From the NCBI RefSeq assembly GCF_013114835.1, contig NZ_JAAVLW010000003.1:372001-436000 (forward strand): DNA of 64,000 nucleotides, written 5' to 3'. The DNA is from Bradyrhizobium archetypum. GTDB taxonomy: Bacteria; Pseudomonadota; Alphaproteobacteria; Rhizobiales; Xanthobacteraceae. This document shows, one piece after another, positions 16,665 to 24,998 of this stretch (positions are counted from its first letter, which is position 1; the number at the start of each line of letters is the position of its first letter). The notes below the pieces were generated by a model, which had not been told where the DNA came from, did no database searches, and worked only from the letters and a program-made list of their open reading frames with translations. Position numbers and translations under genes: made by a program.

Positions 16665-17618
16665 GTGCTTGTCTATGTTACCCGGCGTATCATCTACGTC
16701 ATTCCGATCGTGATCAGCGTCGCGCTGGTGTGTTTCCTGCTCGTGCACATCACGCCCGGCGATCCCCTGGTCGCGGTGCTGCCGGCGGATGCGTCGCAGG
16801 AACTCGCCGCGCAAATGCGCTCCGCTTACGGCTTCGATCGGCCGCTGCCGGTCCAGTTCGGGCTCTGGCTGTGGCGCGCCATCCATGGCGATCTCGGCAG
16901 CTCGATCGCGACCGGCCGCCCGGTGCTGTCGGAAGTTTTGCGCGCGGTCGGCAATACGGTGACGCTGGCGATCGCCGCTGCGCTGATCGGCTTCACGCTC
17001 GGACTGTTGTTCGGCCTGATCGCCGGCTATTTCCGCGACACCTGGGTCGACAAGGTCGCGACCTCGTTCGCGATCGCCGGCGTCTCGGTGCCGCATTACT
17101 GGCTCGGCATGGTGATGGTCATCATCTTCTCGGTGCAGCTCAACTGGCTGCCCGCGGTCGGCGCCGGTCCCGGCGGTTCTGGCGCGTGGGGCTGGGATTG
17201 GGAGCACATGAAATATCTGATCCTGCCGGCGATCACGACCTCGGTCATTCCGATGGGCATCATCACCCGCACGGTGCGGGCGCTGACCGGCGACATCCTT
17301 TCGCAGGATTTCGTCGAGGCGCTGCGCGCCAAGGGCCTGCGCGAATGGGACGTGTTCAGGCACGTCATCAAGAACGCGGCGCCGACGGCGCTTGCGGTGA
17401 TGGGCCTGCAGCTCGGTTACATGCTCGGCGGCTCGATCCTGATCGAGACCGTGTTCTCCTGGCCAGGCTCGGGGCTCCTGCTCAATTCCGCGATCTTCCA
17501 GCGCGACCTGCCGCTCTTGCAGGGGACTATCCTGGTGCTGGCGCTGTTCTTCGTCACCCTCAATCTGTTGGTCGATATCGCGCAGGCCGCGATCGATCCG
17601 CGCATCAAGCGGGGCTGA
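16665..17618 (+). CDS. Peptide ABC transporter permease, DppB type
   Basis: A 317-residue inner-membrane protein with six predicted helices. The start LVYVTRRIIYVIPIV is characteristic of DppB/OppB permeases, and the EAA loop that contacts the ATPase is readable as EALRAKGLREWDVFRHVIKNA. It starts with GTG at 16665 after AAGAGAG. It is the first of six tightly spaced genes (permease, permease, ATPase, AtzG-like, amidase, ATPase), with the next start three bases after its stop. It forms the transport channel with the following permease. Confidence 0.9.
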   Translation: MLVYVTRRIIYVIPIVISVALVCFLLVHITPGDPLVAVLPADASQELAAQMRSAYGFDRPLPVQFGLWLWRAIHGDLGSSIATGRPVLSEVLRAVGNTVTLAIAAALIGFTLGLLFGLIAGYFRDTWVDKVATSFAIAGVSVPHYWLGMVMVIIFSVQLNWLPAVGAGPGGSGAWGWDWEHMKYLILPAITTSVIPMGIITRTVRALTGDILSQDFVEALRAKGLREWDVFRHVIKNAAPTALAVMGLQLGYMLGGSILIETVFSWPGSGLLLNSAIFQRDLPLLQGTILVLALFFVTLNLLVDIAQAAIDPRIKRG

Positions 17619-17620
17619 TC

Positions 17621-18508
17621 ATGGCCGTGATGTCGGACACCGCGCTGCAGGCCGCCCCCATCACCAAGGCGCGCGGCTATTGGGCTACCGTTGGCCGCCG
17701 TATCGTGCGCGACAAGGTAAGCATGGTCTGCGCCTTCATTCTGGTGCTGATCTTCGCCTCCGCGCTACTGGCGCCGTGGCTCGGCCTAGCCGATCCCTAT
17801 CAGGGCTCGATGATCCGCCGGCTTCGCCACATCGGCACGCCGAACTATCCGCTCGGCACCGATGAGCTCGGCCGCGACATGCTGGCGCGGCTGATCTATG
17901 GCGGCCGGCTGTCGCTGATCATTGGTATTTTGCCGGTGATCTTCGCCTTCGTGATCGGCACCTCGCTTGGCCTTGTCGCCGGCTATGTCGGCGGCCGGCT
18001 CAACACCGCGATCATGCGCACGGTCGACGTGTTCTATGCCTTCCCGTCGGTGCTGCTCGCGATCGCGATTTCCGGTGCGCTCGGCGCGGGTATCGTCAAC
18101 TCCATCGTCTCGCTGACCATCGTGTTCGTGCCGCAGATCACCCGCGTTGCCGAAAGCGTCACCACCGGCGTGCGCAACATGGATTTCGTCGAGGCTGCGC
18201 GCGCTTCCGGCGCCGGCCCCTTCACCATCATGCGCGTGCACATGCTCGGCAATGTGTTGGGGCCGATCTTCGTTTACGCCACCGGATTGATTTCGGTGTC
18301 GATGATCCTCGCCGCCGGCCTGTCGTTCCTGGGTCTGGGGACCAAGCCGCCGGAGCCGGAATGGGGGCTGATGCTCAACACGCTGCGGACGGCGATCTAT
18401 ATCAATCCATGGGTGGCGGCATTGCCGGGCGTGATGATCTTTGCGGTGTCGATCTGCTTCAATCTGCTCAGCGATGGCATGCGCAGCGCCATGGATATCA
18501 GGAACTGA
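17621..18508 (+). CDS. Peptide ABC transporter permease, DppC type
   Basis: A 295-residue permease, MAVMSDTALQ onward. It has the DppC N-terminal extension with the first helix (KVSMVCAFILVLIFASALLA), the conserved YPLGTDELGRDMLARLIYGGR segment before the core helices, and an EAA loop FVEAARASGAGPFTIMRVHMLGN. The frame stays open far upstream, but the ATG at 17621 is the only start with the expected DppC beginning and lies three bases after the preceding stop. It pairs with the DppB-type protein as the second half of the channel. Confidence 0.9.
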   Translation: MAVMSDTALQAAPITKARGYWATVGRRIVRDKVSMVCAFILVLIFASALLAPWLGLADPYQGSMIRRLRHIGTPNYPLGTDELGRDMLARLIYGGRLSLIIGILPVIFAFVIGTSLGLVAGYVGGRLNTAIMRTVDVFYAFPSVLLAIAISGALGAGIVNSIVSLTIVFVPQITRVAESVTTGVRNMDFVEAARASGAGPFTIMRVHMLGNVLGPIFVYATGLISVSMILAAGLSFLGLGTKPPEPEWGLMLNTLRTAIYINPWVAALPGVMIFAVSICFNLLSDGMRSAMDIRN

Positions 18509-18511
18509 GCC

Positions 18512-19591
18512 ATGAGTGAGACGAACCCGTTGGTCGATCATTTGGAGCAGGTCGAAGACGTCGGCGGGGCGGCGCAGCCGCTGCTGCAGGTCGTCGGCCT
18601 GACCAAACATTTCCCGGTGCGCGGCGACCTGTTCAGCCCGCGCAAAACCGTGCGCGCGGTCGATAATGTGTCCTTTTCCATCGCCAAGGGCGAAACCGTT
18701 GGCATCGTCGGCGAATCCGGCTGCGGCAAGTCGACCACCGCGCGGCTTCTGATGCACCTGATGAAGCGCGATGCCGGCGACATCGTCTATGACGGCATGC
18801 AGGTCGGCCCTGCGCTGTCGTTGCGCGCGCTGCGCCGCGGCATGCAGATGGTGTTTCAGGACAGCTATGCCTCGCTCAACCCGCGGCTTACCATCGAGGA
18901 GTCGGTCGCGTTCGGCCCGAAGGTGCATGGCATGGCGGACGCTGCTGCGCGCAAGTTGGCGCGCGAGCTGCTCGGCAAAGTGGGCTTGCGGCCCGAAACC
19001 TTCGCCAACCGCTATCCGCACGAGATCTCCGGCGGCCAGCGCCAGCGCGTCAACATTGCGCGGGCGCTCGCGCTGTCGCCGCGGCTCGTGATCCTCGACG
19101 AGGCCGTGTCGGCGCTGGATAAATCGGTCGAAGCGCAGGTGCTCAACCTGCTGGCCGACCTGAAGCGCGAATTCGGCCTGACCTATCTCTTCATCAGCCA
19201 CGATCTCAACGTGGTGCGTTACATCTCGGACCGCGTGCTGGTGATGTATCTCGGCGAGGTGGTCGAACTCGGTCCGGTCGACAAGGTCTGGGATCAGCCT
19301 TCGCATCCCTATACGCAGGCGCTATTGGCCGCGATGCCATCGTCCGACCCCGACAACCGCACCGAAACGCCGCCGATTTCGGGCGATCCGCCCAATCCGA
19401 TCGATCCGCCGTCCGGCTGCCGGTTTCACACCCGCTGCCCGTTTGCGGAGCCGCTCTGCGCAAATGCGACGCCAAAACTCAGCGATGTCGATACAATGGG
19501 CCATCAGGCGGCGTGCTACATGGCCATTGCAGGCTCCGGGCACAGCCGCGCACCGGCCAACAAGAACGAGATGGGAGCAACCGCCGCATGA
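18512..19591 (+). CDS. Peptide ABC transporter ATP-binding protein, DppF type
   Basis: A 359-residue ATPase. Walker A is GESGCGKST, the signature is SGGQRQR, and Walker B is [12 protein letters not shown]. The C-terminal oligopeptide-transporter extension carries [14 protein letters not shown], the cysteine motif of Dpp/Opp ATPases that may hold an iron-sulfur cluster. It begins three bases after dppC and its stop overlaps the next start (ATGA). A long tail of about 40 residues after the cysteine motif ends in low-complexity residues. Confidence 0.9.
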   Translation: MSETNPLVDHLEQVEDVGGAAQPLLQVVGLTKHFPVRGDLFSPRKTVRAVDNVSFSIAKGETVGIVGESGCGKSTTARLLMHLMKRDAGDIVYDGMQVGPALSLRALRRGMQMVFQDSYASLNPRLTIEESVAFGPKVHGMADAAARKLARELLGKVGLRPETFANRYPHEISGGQRQRVNIARALALSPRLVILDEAVSALDKSVEAQVLNLLADLKREFGLTYLFISHDLNVVRYISDRVLVMYLGEVVELGPVDKVWDQPSHPYTQALLAAMPSSDPDNRTETPPISGDPPNPIDPPSGCRFHTRCPFAEPLCANATPKLSDVDTMGHQAACYMAIAGSGHSRAPANKNEMGATAA

Positions 19592-19785
19592 CAAGACCCG
19601 ATCCCAAGCAGGTCAAGGCAATGACCGAAATCGCCGGCGTGCCGCAGGATGCGGAAGTGTCAGCGCGCATCGCCAATTCCATCGGCCTGGCCTTTGACGG
19701 CTTTGCGCCAATTGCCGGCACGCTGCCGATGGACCTTGAGCCGGCAAGCTTCCTGCTGGTGCAGAATGCGAAGGTGGCGAAATGA
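19588..19785 (+). CDS. Small AtzG-like (DUF4089-like) amidase partner protein
   Basis: A 65-residue protein that overlaps the upstream ATPase gene (ATGA) and the downstream amidase gene (ATGA). It has a helical start (QVKAMTEIAGVPQDAEVSARIANSIG) followed by GFAPIAGTLPMDLEPASFLL, resembling AtzG/DUF4089 proteins. AtzG is the small partner that stabilises the amidase AtzE, much as GatC supports GatA. Its place directly before an amidase gene fits exactly. The family call is from pattern and position, not from a search. Confidence 0.65.
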   Translation: MTRPDPKQVKAMTEIAGVPQDAEVSARIANSIGLAFDGFAPIAGTLPMDLEPASFLLVQNAKVAK

Positions 19786-21194
19786 GCGGCGAACCGGCCC
19801 TGATGTCGCTGGTCGCGGTTGCCAAGGCGATCGCCGATAAGAAAGTTTCCTCGCGCGAGGCGACGCAATCTTGCCTCGACCGCATCGCGCAATGGCAGCC
19901 GCGCGTCAACGCCTACATGGCGATCGAGGCGGAGGAAGCACTTGCCGCGGCTGATGCCGCCGATGCGGCGCTCGCCAAGGGCAAGATTTTTGGCCCGCTG
20001 CACGGCGTGCCGATGGCGCACAAGGACATGTACTACGAGGCGGGCAAGGTCGTCACCTGCGGCTCAAAAATCCGGCGGGATTTCGTCGCGACGACGACCT
20101 CGACCGCCTTGCAGCGGCTGAAGGATGCCGGCTCGGTCAGGCTCGGTTCGCTGCAGATGGTCGAATTCGCCTACGGGCCGACCGGCCACAATGTGCATTA
20201 CGGCGCGGTGCGTAACCCCTGGAATGTCGATCACATCACCGGCGGCTCGTCCTCCGGCTCGGGCTCCGCGGTCGCGGCGCGGCTGACTTTCGCGGCGCTG
20301 GGCTCCGATACCGGCGGCTCGATCCGGATGCCCGCGCATTTCTGCGGCGTTACCGGTTTCAAGACCACCGTCGGCCTGATCAGCCGCGCCGGCGCAATGC
20401 CGCTGTCGCAGTCGCTCGATACCGTCGGACCGCTGGCGCAAACCGTTGAAGACTGCGCGCTGCTGGTCGGGCTGATGGCGGGCGCCGATCCCGAGGATCT
20501 AACGACGTCGATGCGGCCGGTGCCGAACTACATGGCCGCGACCATGGGCTCGCTGAAAGGCGCCAAGATCGGCGTGCCCACCGCGTTCTACGTCGACGAC
20601 CTCGATTCCGAAGTCGCGCGGGTGCTCGACGAGACCATCGCCACCCTCAAGAATGAAGGCGCCGAGATCGTCAAGGTCGAGCTGCCAGACCAGCGTCAGC
20701 TCACCGCCGCCTGCCAGATCGTGCTCGCTACCGAAGCCGCCGCCTTCCACAAGCGCTGGATGATCGAGCGTCCCCAGGATTACGGCGCGCAGGTATTGAT
20801 GCGGCTGCAGAACGGGCTCGCGATCCCCGCCGTGACCTATCTGGAAGCGATGCGCTGGCGCGGTCCTGCGCTGGCCGCCTACCTCGCGGCGGTCGAAGGT
20901 ACCGAAGCCGTGATCGTGCCGGTCGCGCCGATGCCGGCGGCGACCATTGCCGAAAGCGATGTCGGCAATAGCCTCGATGCGGAAGCCGTGATCCAGCGGA
21001 TCACGCGCTTCACCCGCCCGATCAACTATCTCGGCCTGCCGTCGCTTTCGATCCCCGCGGGCTTCACCGGCAAGGGCCTGCCGGTCGGCATGCAGCTGAT
21101 CGGCCGTTCCTTCGACGAGGCAACCCTGGTGCGGATCGGTGCGGCGTTCCAGCGCGCCACCGACTATCACCAACAGGTACCCAAATTGGCATGA
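19782..21194 (+). CDS. Amidase-signature hydrolase (AtzE/GatA-like) in the peptide transporter operon
   Basis: A 470-residue amidase-signature enzyme. The Ser-cisSer-Lys triad is readable as Lys81 (AHKDMYYE), a cis-serine in GGSSSGSGSAVAA, and the nucleophile Ser180 in GSDTGGSIRMPA. Members hydrolyse carboxylic amides. The gene overlaps the AtzG-like gene before it and the ATPase gene after it by four bases each, so it is made in step with the transporter. A cytoplasmic role on the imported substrate is likely: release of ammonia or an amine from an amide. There is no signal peptide. The true substrate cannot be read from sequence. Confidence 0.88.
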   Translation: MSGEPALMSLVAVAKAIADKKVSSREATQSCLDRIAQWQPRVNAYMAIEAEEALAAADAADAALAKGKIFGPLHGVPMAHKDMYYEAGKVVTCGSKIRRDFVATTTSTALQRLKDAGSVRLGSLQMVEFAYGPTGHNVHYGAVRNPWNVDHITGGSSSGSGSAVAARLTFAALGSDTGGSIRMPAHFCGVTGFKTTVGLISRAGAMPLSQSLDTVGPLAQTVEDCALLVGLMAGADPEDLTTSMRPVPNYMAATMGSLKGAKIGVPTAFYVDDLDSEVARVLDETIATLKNEGAEIVKVELPDQRQLTAACQIVLATEAAAFHKRWMIERPQDYGAQVLMRLQNGLAIPAVTYLEAMRWRGPALAAYLAAVEGTEAVIVPVAPMPAATIAESDVGNSLDAEAVIQRITRFTRPINYLGLPSLSIPAGFTGKGLPVGMQLIGRSFDEATLVRIGAAFQRATDYHQQVPKLA

Positions 21195-22174
21195 GCAACC
21201 TCGTCGATATCAGAGACCTCAGCATCCGCTTCACCGGCGAGCGCACGGTTCATGCCGTCAACGATATCTCGCTCTCGCTTGGCGAGGGCGAGGTGCTCGG
21301 CCTGCTCGGCGAATCCGGCTCGGGCAAAAGCGTGACCCTGCGCGCGCTGATGCGGCTGTTGCCGAAGAAGCGGACGCAGATTTCCGGCAAGGTCAAGGTG
21401 CTCGGACGCGACGTGCTGGCGATGAACGACGAGGAGCTCTCGGCGTTCCGCGGCCAGACCGTCTCGATGATCTTTCAGGAGCCGGCGCTTGCGCTCGATC
21501 CCGTCTACACGATCGGCCGCCAGATCGCGGAAACCGTGATCCGCCACGAAGGCAAGAGCGAAAAAGAGGCGATGGCGCGCGCGCTGGAGATGCTGGAGGT
21601 GGTGCGTATTCCCTCCGCCAAGCGCCGCCTTGAAGCCTATCCGCACGAAATGAGCGGCGGCATGCGCCAGCGCGCGATGATCGCGCTCGCGTTGGCCTGC
21701 AAGCCGAAGATTCTCCTGGCTGACGAGCCGACCACGGCGCTGGACGCTACCGTGCAGATCCAGATCCTGTTGCTGCTGCGCGAATTGCAGCGCAAGTTCG
21801 GCATGTCCGTGATCTTCGTGACCCACGATATCGGGGTTGCCATCGAAATCTGCGACCGCGTCGCGGTGATGTATGCGGGACAGATCGTGGAGCAGGGCAA
21901 ATTGCGCGACATTGTCCGCACGCCGGTGCATCCCTATGCCAAGGGGCTATTGGCCTCGACCGTTCATGGCGCCAAGCGCGGCCAGCGGCTGGAAACCATC
22001 CCGGGCACGCCACCTTCGCTCGACAAGGCGCCCGCGAGTTGCTCGTTCGCGCCGCGCTGCACGGTCGCGCAGCCGGGCTGCAGCGAGCGATTGCCGCCGA
22101 ATGTGCAGGTATCGCCGGATCGAACCGCGCGCTGTGTGCTGGCAGCGCCCGCTGAAGCTTCTGTTGCTAACTGA
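21191..22174 (+). CDS. Peptide ABC transporter ATP-binding protein, DppD type
   Basis: A 327-residue ATPase: Walker A GESGSGKSV, signature MSGGMRQR, Walker B ILLADEPTTALD, and the C-terminal SCSFAPRCTVAQPGC cysteine motif. It overlaps the amidase stop (ATGA). With the DppF-type protein it would form the ATPase heterodimer of the importer. Usually dppD directly precedes dppF; here the order is F, two amidase genes, then D, so the enzyme genes sit between the two ATPases. Confidence 0.9.
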   Translation: MSNLVDIRDLSIRFTGERTVHAVNDISLSLGEGEVLGLLGESGSGKSVTLRALMRLLPKKRTQISGKVKVLGRDVLAMNDEELSAFRGQTVSMIFQEPALALDPVYTIGRQIAETVIRHEGKSEKEAMARALEMLEVVRIPSAKRRLEAYPHEMSGGMRQRAMIALALACKPKILLADEPTTALDATVQIQILLLLRELQRKFGMSVIFVTHDIGVAIEICDRVAVMYAGQIVEQGKLRDIVRTPVHPYAKGLLASTVHGAKRGQRLETIPGTPPSLDKAPASCSFAPRCTVAQPGCSERLPPNVQVSPDRTARCVLAAPAEASVAN

Positions 22175-22189
22175 AGTGAGCCGCCTCGG

Positions 22190-22233
22190 GCTGCGCTTCC
22201 CGGATGCTGCGCACCGCGCCGCGTCCGGGATGC
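22190..22233. repeat. Fragment of intergenic repeat family D
   Basis: CTTCCCGGATGCTGCGCACC and CGCGTCCGGGATGCGAG resemble the longer elements at 26325-26470, 58190-58320 and 62538-62582, which share CCCGGACGCGG-type cores. It lies between convergent genes. Confidence 0.5.
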
Positions 22234-22238
22234 GAGAC

Positions 22239-22478
22239 TTACCCACCCAGCCCCGGATCGGCCCAGCGCTCGATTTGCGCGGGTCCCACGATCTGCTTCG
22301 GCTGATGCGGATTGAGCGTGCCGGCGCTGGCGCACCAGCCCTTGGCGAGGATCTGCATGGCAAAGAGCTTGGCGTCGATTTCCGATTTGAAGGTGCGGGT
22401 CGAGCGGGCGCCGCTCCCGGCCGTCTCGTCCGCTCTGTGCGGACCGAAAGTCACATACCAAATGTCGCTCTGTTTCAT
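22239..22478 (-). CDS. Small conserved hypothetical protein
   Basis: A 79-residue soluble protein, MKQSDIWYVT onward. It contains TRTFKSEIDAKLFA and KGWCASAGTLNPHQPK, a pattern I associate with small proteins common in Bradyrhizobium, but the function is unknown. No good ribosome site is visible before the ATG. It is convergent with the peptide transporter operon. Confidence 0.55.
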   Translation of the reverse strand: MKQSDIWYVTFGPHRADETAGSGARSTRTFKSEIDAKLFAMQILAKGWCASAGTLNPHQPKQIVGPAQIERWADPGLGG

Positions 22479-22605
22479 GCCGACATAACGCGGGCGACAT
22501 AAAAAAGTTCACTTCGCTGGCGCAGTTGGAAGGTACACGGCCGACGGCTCGCTACGTCGAACGATGAGGTGGGCCGCTGGCCGGCCTGAACGGGGGGACT
22601 TTGAA

Positions 22606-22875
22606 ATGGTGATTTCCAACCAAGGCATTCTCGTCATTCTCTTTGTCGGCCTAGTGGCCGGCTGGCTCGCCGGCAAGATCGTGCACGGCACCGGCTTTGG
22701 CATCATCGGCGACATTCTCGTCGGCATTGCCGGTGCGCTGCTGGCGAGCCTGCTGTTTCCCAAACTCGGTATTCGTCTCGGCACCGGGCTGGTGTCCGAG
22801 ATCGTCTATTCCACCATCGGCGCCATCATCCTGCTTGTCATCGTGCGGCTGCTGCGTACCGGCGGGCGGTGGTAG
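22606..22875 (+). CDS. GlsB/YeaQ/YmgE-family stress-response membrane protein
   Basis: An 89-residue membrane protein with three hydrophobic segments: GILVILFVGLVAGWLAGKI, a glycine-rich GFGIIGDILVGIAGALLASLL, and SEIVYSTIGAIILLVIVRLL. This is the layout of transglycosylase-associated YeaQ/YmgE proteins, often induced by stress. The ATG at 22606 is preceded by GGGGGG; an upstream in-frame start would add residues without family features. The molecular function is not known. Confidence 0.85.
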   Translation: MVISNQGILVILFVGLVAGWLAGKIVHGTGFGIIGDILVGIAGALLASLLFPKLGIRLGTGLVSEIVYSTIGAIILLVIVRLLRTGGRW

Positions 22876-23249
22876 CCGAACGGCCGCGGGGTGGTTTCTC
22901 GATCGCCCGATGGGGTTCAAGGATTCGTCGTCGCCATACCGCGGCAAGCGGCCTAGGTAACGGCGACGGCGGCGGGGTGGGGAAGTGCAGGAATCGACCT
23001 CCTGATCGAGGTCTCTGGGTGAGATCGGCCGGCTCTCGATGTCGGTGATTCGGGTCCGCTTCCGGGTAGCCGCCCGCCCGTGCCCCCGCCCGAGGGCTGG
23101 ATCCTGGCGTCAATAACTGTCGAAAAGTGCGACTTCCATCCGCCTTTTATAGCGGTGAACTGGATTGGGGTTAACGTGACTTAAATAGACGATGCCCGAA
23201 AACATCGGTAGAACCAGCCGTACCTATCCATTTGAAGAGATACGCATAA
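22876..23249 (+). other. Intergenic region before the type I secretion genes (374 bp)
   Basis: No gene is seen. A perfect GACCTC-ctgatc-GAGGTC dyad at 22996-23013 lacks a T-run and is not a clear terminator. The last 110 bases are AT-richer (TTTTATAGCGG, GGGGTTAACGTGACTTAAATAG) and probably hold the promoter for the secretion genes. GAAGAGA lies about ten bases before the 23250 ATG. Confidence 0.4.
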
Positions 23250-24998
23250 ATGGCAGCCGCCCCCGGCGTCCGGCGTTCCGAGCTAGGTCAAGCGCTGCGC
23301 GAGTGCCGCAACGCCTTTATCGGCGTCGGCGTCATGAGTTGCATGATCAATTTGCTGTACCTCACCGGCTCGATCTTCATGCTGGAGGTCTACGACCGCG
23401 TGCTGCCGAGCCGCAGCGTGCCAACCCTGGTCGGCCTGGTGATTCTCGCCGCCGGCCTCTACATCGCGCAAGGCGGCCTCGATCTGATTCGCGGCCGCGT
23501 TCTGGGCCGGATCGGCACCGCGCTCGATGAGGCGATCAATACGCGGGTATTCGAAACGGTGGTGCGGCTGCCGCTGATGGTTGGCAGTCGCAACGAGGGC
23601 CTGCAGCCCTTGCGCGACCTCGACAATATCAGGTCATTCCTCGGCAGCATGGGGCCGGGTGCATTCTTCGATCTGCCCTGGCTGCCGTTCTATCTTGCGA
23701 TTTGCTTTGCGTTTCACTGGTTGCTCGGCGTCACCGCGCTGGGCGGCGCCATCGTCCTGGTGACGCTGACGCTGATCACCGAGTTCCTGTCGCGCACGCC
23801 GGCCAAGGAGGCGATGACGCTGGCTGCGCGGCGCAACGATCTGGCCGCCACCAGCCGCCGCAACGCCGAAGTGCTGGTCGCGATGGGCATGGCCGGGCGC
23901 CTGACCAAGCGCTGGAGCGAGGCCAACGAGACCTATCTGGCGGGCAACCAGCGCGCCAGCGACGTGGCTGGTGGCCTCGGGGCGGTCGCAAAAGTCCTGC
24001 GCATGATGCTGCAATCGGCGGTGCTCGCAGTTGGCGCCTATCTGGTGATCCATCAGGAAGCCACCGGCGGCATCATCATCGCGGGCTCGATCCTGAGCGC
24101 ACGCGCGCTGGCGCCGGTCGACCTCGCGATCGCTCACTGGAAAGGCTTTGTCGCGGCGCGCCAGAGCTGGCATCGCCTCTCCGGACTCCTGGAGAAGATG
24201 CCGCCCGCAAACCAGCAGACCCTGCTGCAGGCGCCAGCCAAGCGGCTGTCGGTCGAAGCGGTCAGCATCGTGCCGCCGGGCGACCAGCGCGTCATCGTGC
24301 AGGACGTCAATTTCGTCGTCGAGGCCGGCACCGGCCTCGGCGTCATCGGGCCGAGCGGTTCGGGCAAGTCGTCGCTGGTGCGTGCGCTGGTCGGCGTCTG
24401 GGCGCCGGCCCGCGGCAAGGTGCGGCTCGATGGCGCGGCACTCGACCAATGGTCGTCGGACGTGCTCGGCCGCTACATCGGCTATCTGCCGCAGGACGTC
24501 GAATTGTTCGCCGGCACCGTCGCGCAGAACATCTGCCGCTTCGATCCGGACGCGAAGTCGGAAGAGATTATCGCCGCCGCCAAGGAAGCCGGCGTGCACG
24601 AGATGATCATCAAGATGCGCGAGGGCTATGACACCCAGATCGGCGAGCAGGGCGCGGCGCTGTCGGCCGGGCAGGCGCAGCGCGTAGCGCTGGCGCGCGC
24701 GCTCTATGGCAAGCCGTTCCTGATCGTGCTCGACGAGCCGAACTCCAATCTCGACAGCGAGGGAGACGAGGCCTTGACCCGCGCGGTGCGCAGCGCGCGC
24801 GAGCGCGGCGCCATTGTGGTCGTGGTGGCGCACCGGCCGATCGGAATCGAAGCGGTCGATCAGTTGCTGGTCTTGAAGGATGGCCGCATGCAGGCGTTCG
24901 GGCCGAAGGAAACCGTGCTCGGCCAGGTGCTGCAGCGCGTGCCGTCGCCACCGCCGATCAAGATCGTGTCCGAAGCGGGAGCTGTGAAAAAATCATGA
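23250..24998 (+). CDS. Type I secretion system permease/ATPase (PrtD type)
   Basis: A 582-residue half-transporter. Residues 1-300 hold six membrane helices of an ABC exporter domain; there is no N-terminal peptidase domain. The ATPase domain has Walker A GPSGSGKSS, the signature LSAGQAQR and Walker B LIVLDEPNSNLD. This short form exports RTX-type proteins with uncleaved C-terminal signals. Its stop overlaps the adaptor gene (ATGA). The giant FecR/VCBS protein at 4.8-10.5 kb is the only plausible substrate in the window; no outer-membrane TolC-like gene is present. Confidence 0.92.
   Translation: MAAAPGVRRSELGQALRECRNAFIGVGVMSCMINLLYLTGSIFMLEVYDRVLPSRSVPTLVGLVILAAGLYIAQGGLDLIRGRVLGRIGTALDEAINTRVFETVVRLPLMVGSRNEGLQPLRDLDNIRSFLGSMGPGAFFDLPWLPFYLAICFAFHWLLGVTALGGAIVLVTLTLITEFLSRTPAKEAMTLAARRNDLAATSRRNAEVLVAMGMAGRLTKRWSEANETYLAGNQRASDVAGGLGAVAKVLRMMLQSAVLAVGAYLVIHQEATGGIIIAGSILSARALAPVDLAIAHWKGFVAARQSWHRLSGLLEKMPPANQQTLLQAPAKRLSVEAVSIVPPGDQRVIVQDVNFVVEAGTGLGVIGPSGSGKSSLVRALVGVWAPARGKVRLDGAALDQWSSDVLGRYIGYLPQDVELFAGTVAQNICRFDPDAKSEEIIAAAKEAGVHEMIIKMREGYDTQIGEQGAALSAGQAQRVALARALYGKPFLIVLDEPNSNLDSEGDEALTRAVRSARERGAIVVVVAHRPIGIEAVDQLLVLKDGRMQAFGPKETVLGQVLQRVPSPPPIKIVSEAGAVKKS

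Noticed and set aside
17786..19306. 506-residue open frame antisense to the permease and ATPase genes
   Set aside because: It crosses two well-supported genes, lacks a ribosome site and has no recognisable domain.
22996..23013. GACCTC-ctgatc-GAGGTC dyad considered as a terminator for the YmgE-type gene
   Set aside because: It has no following T-run and is more than 120 bases beyond the stop; symmetry alone is weak evidence.
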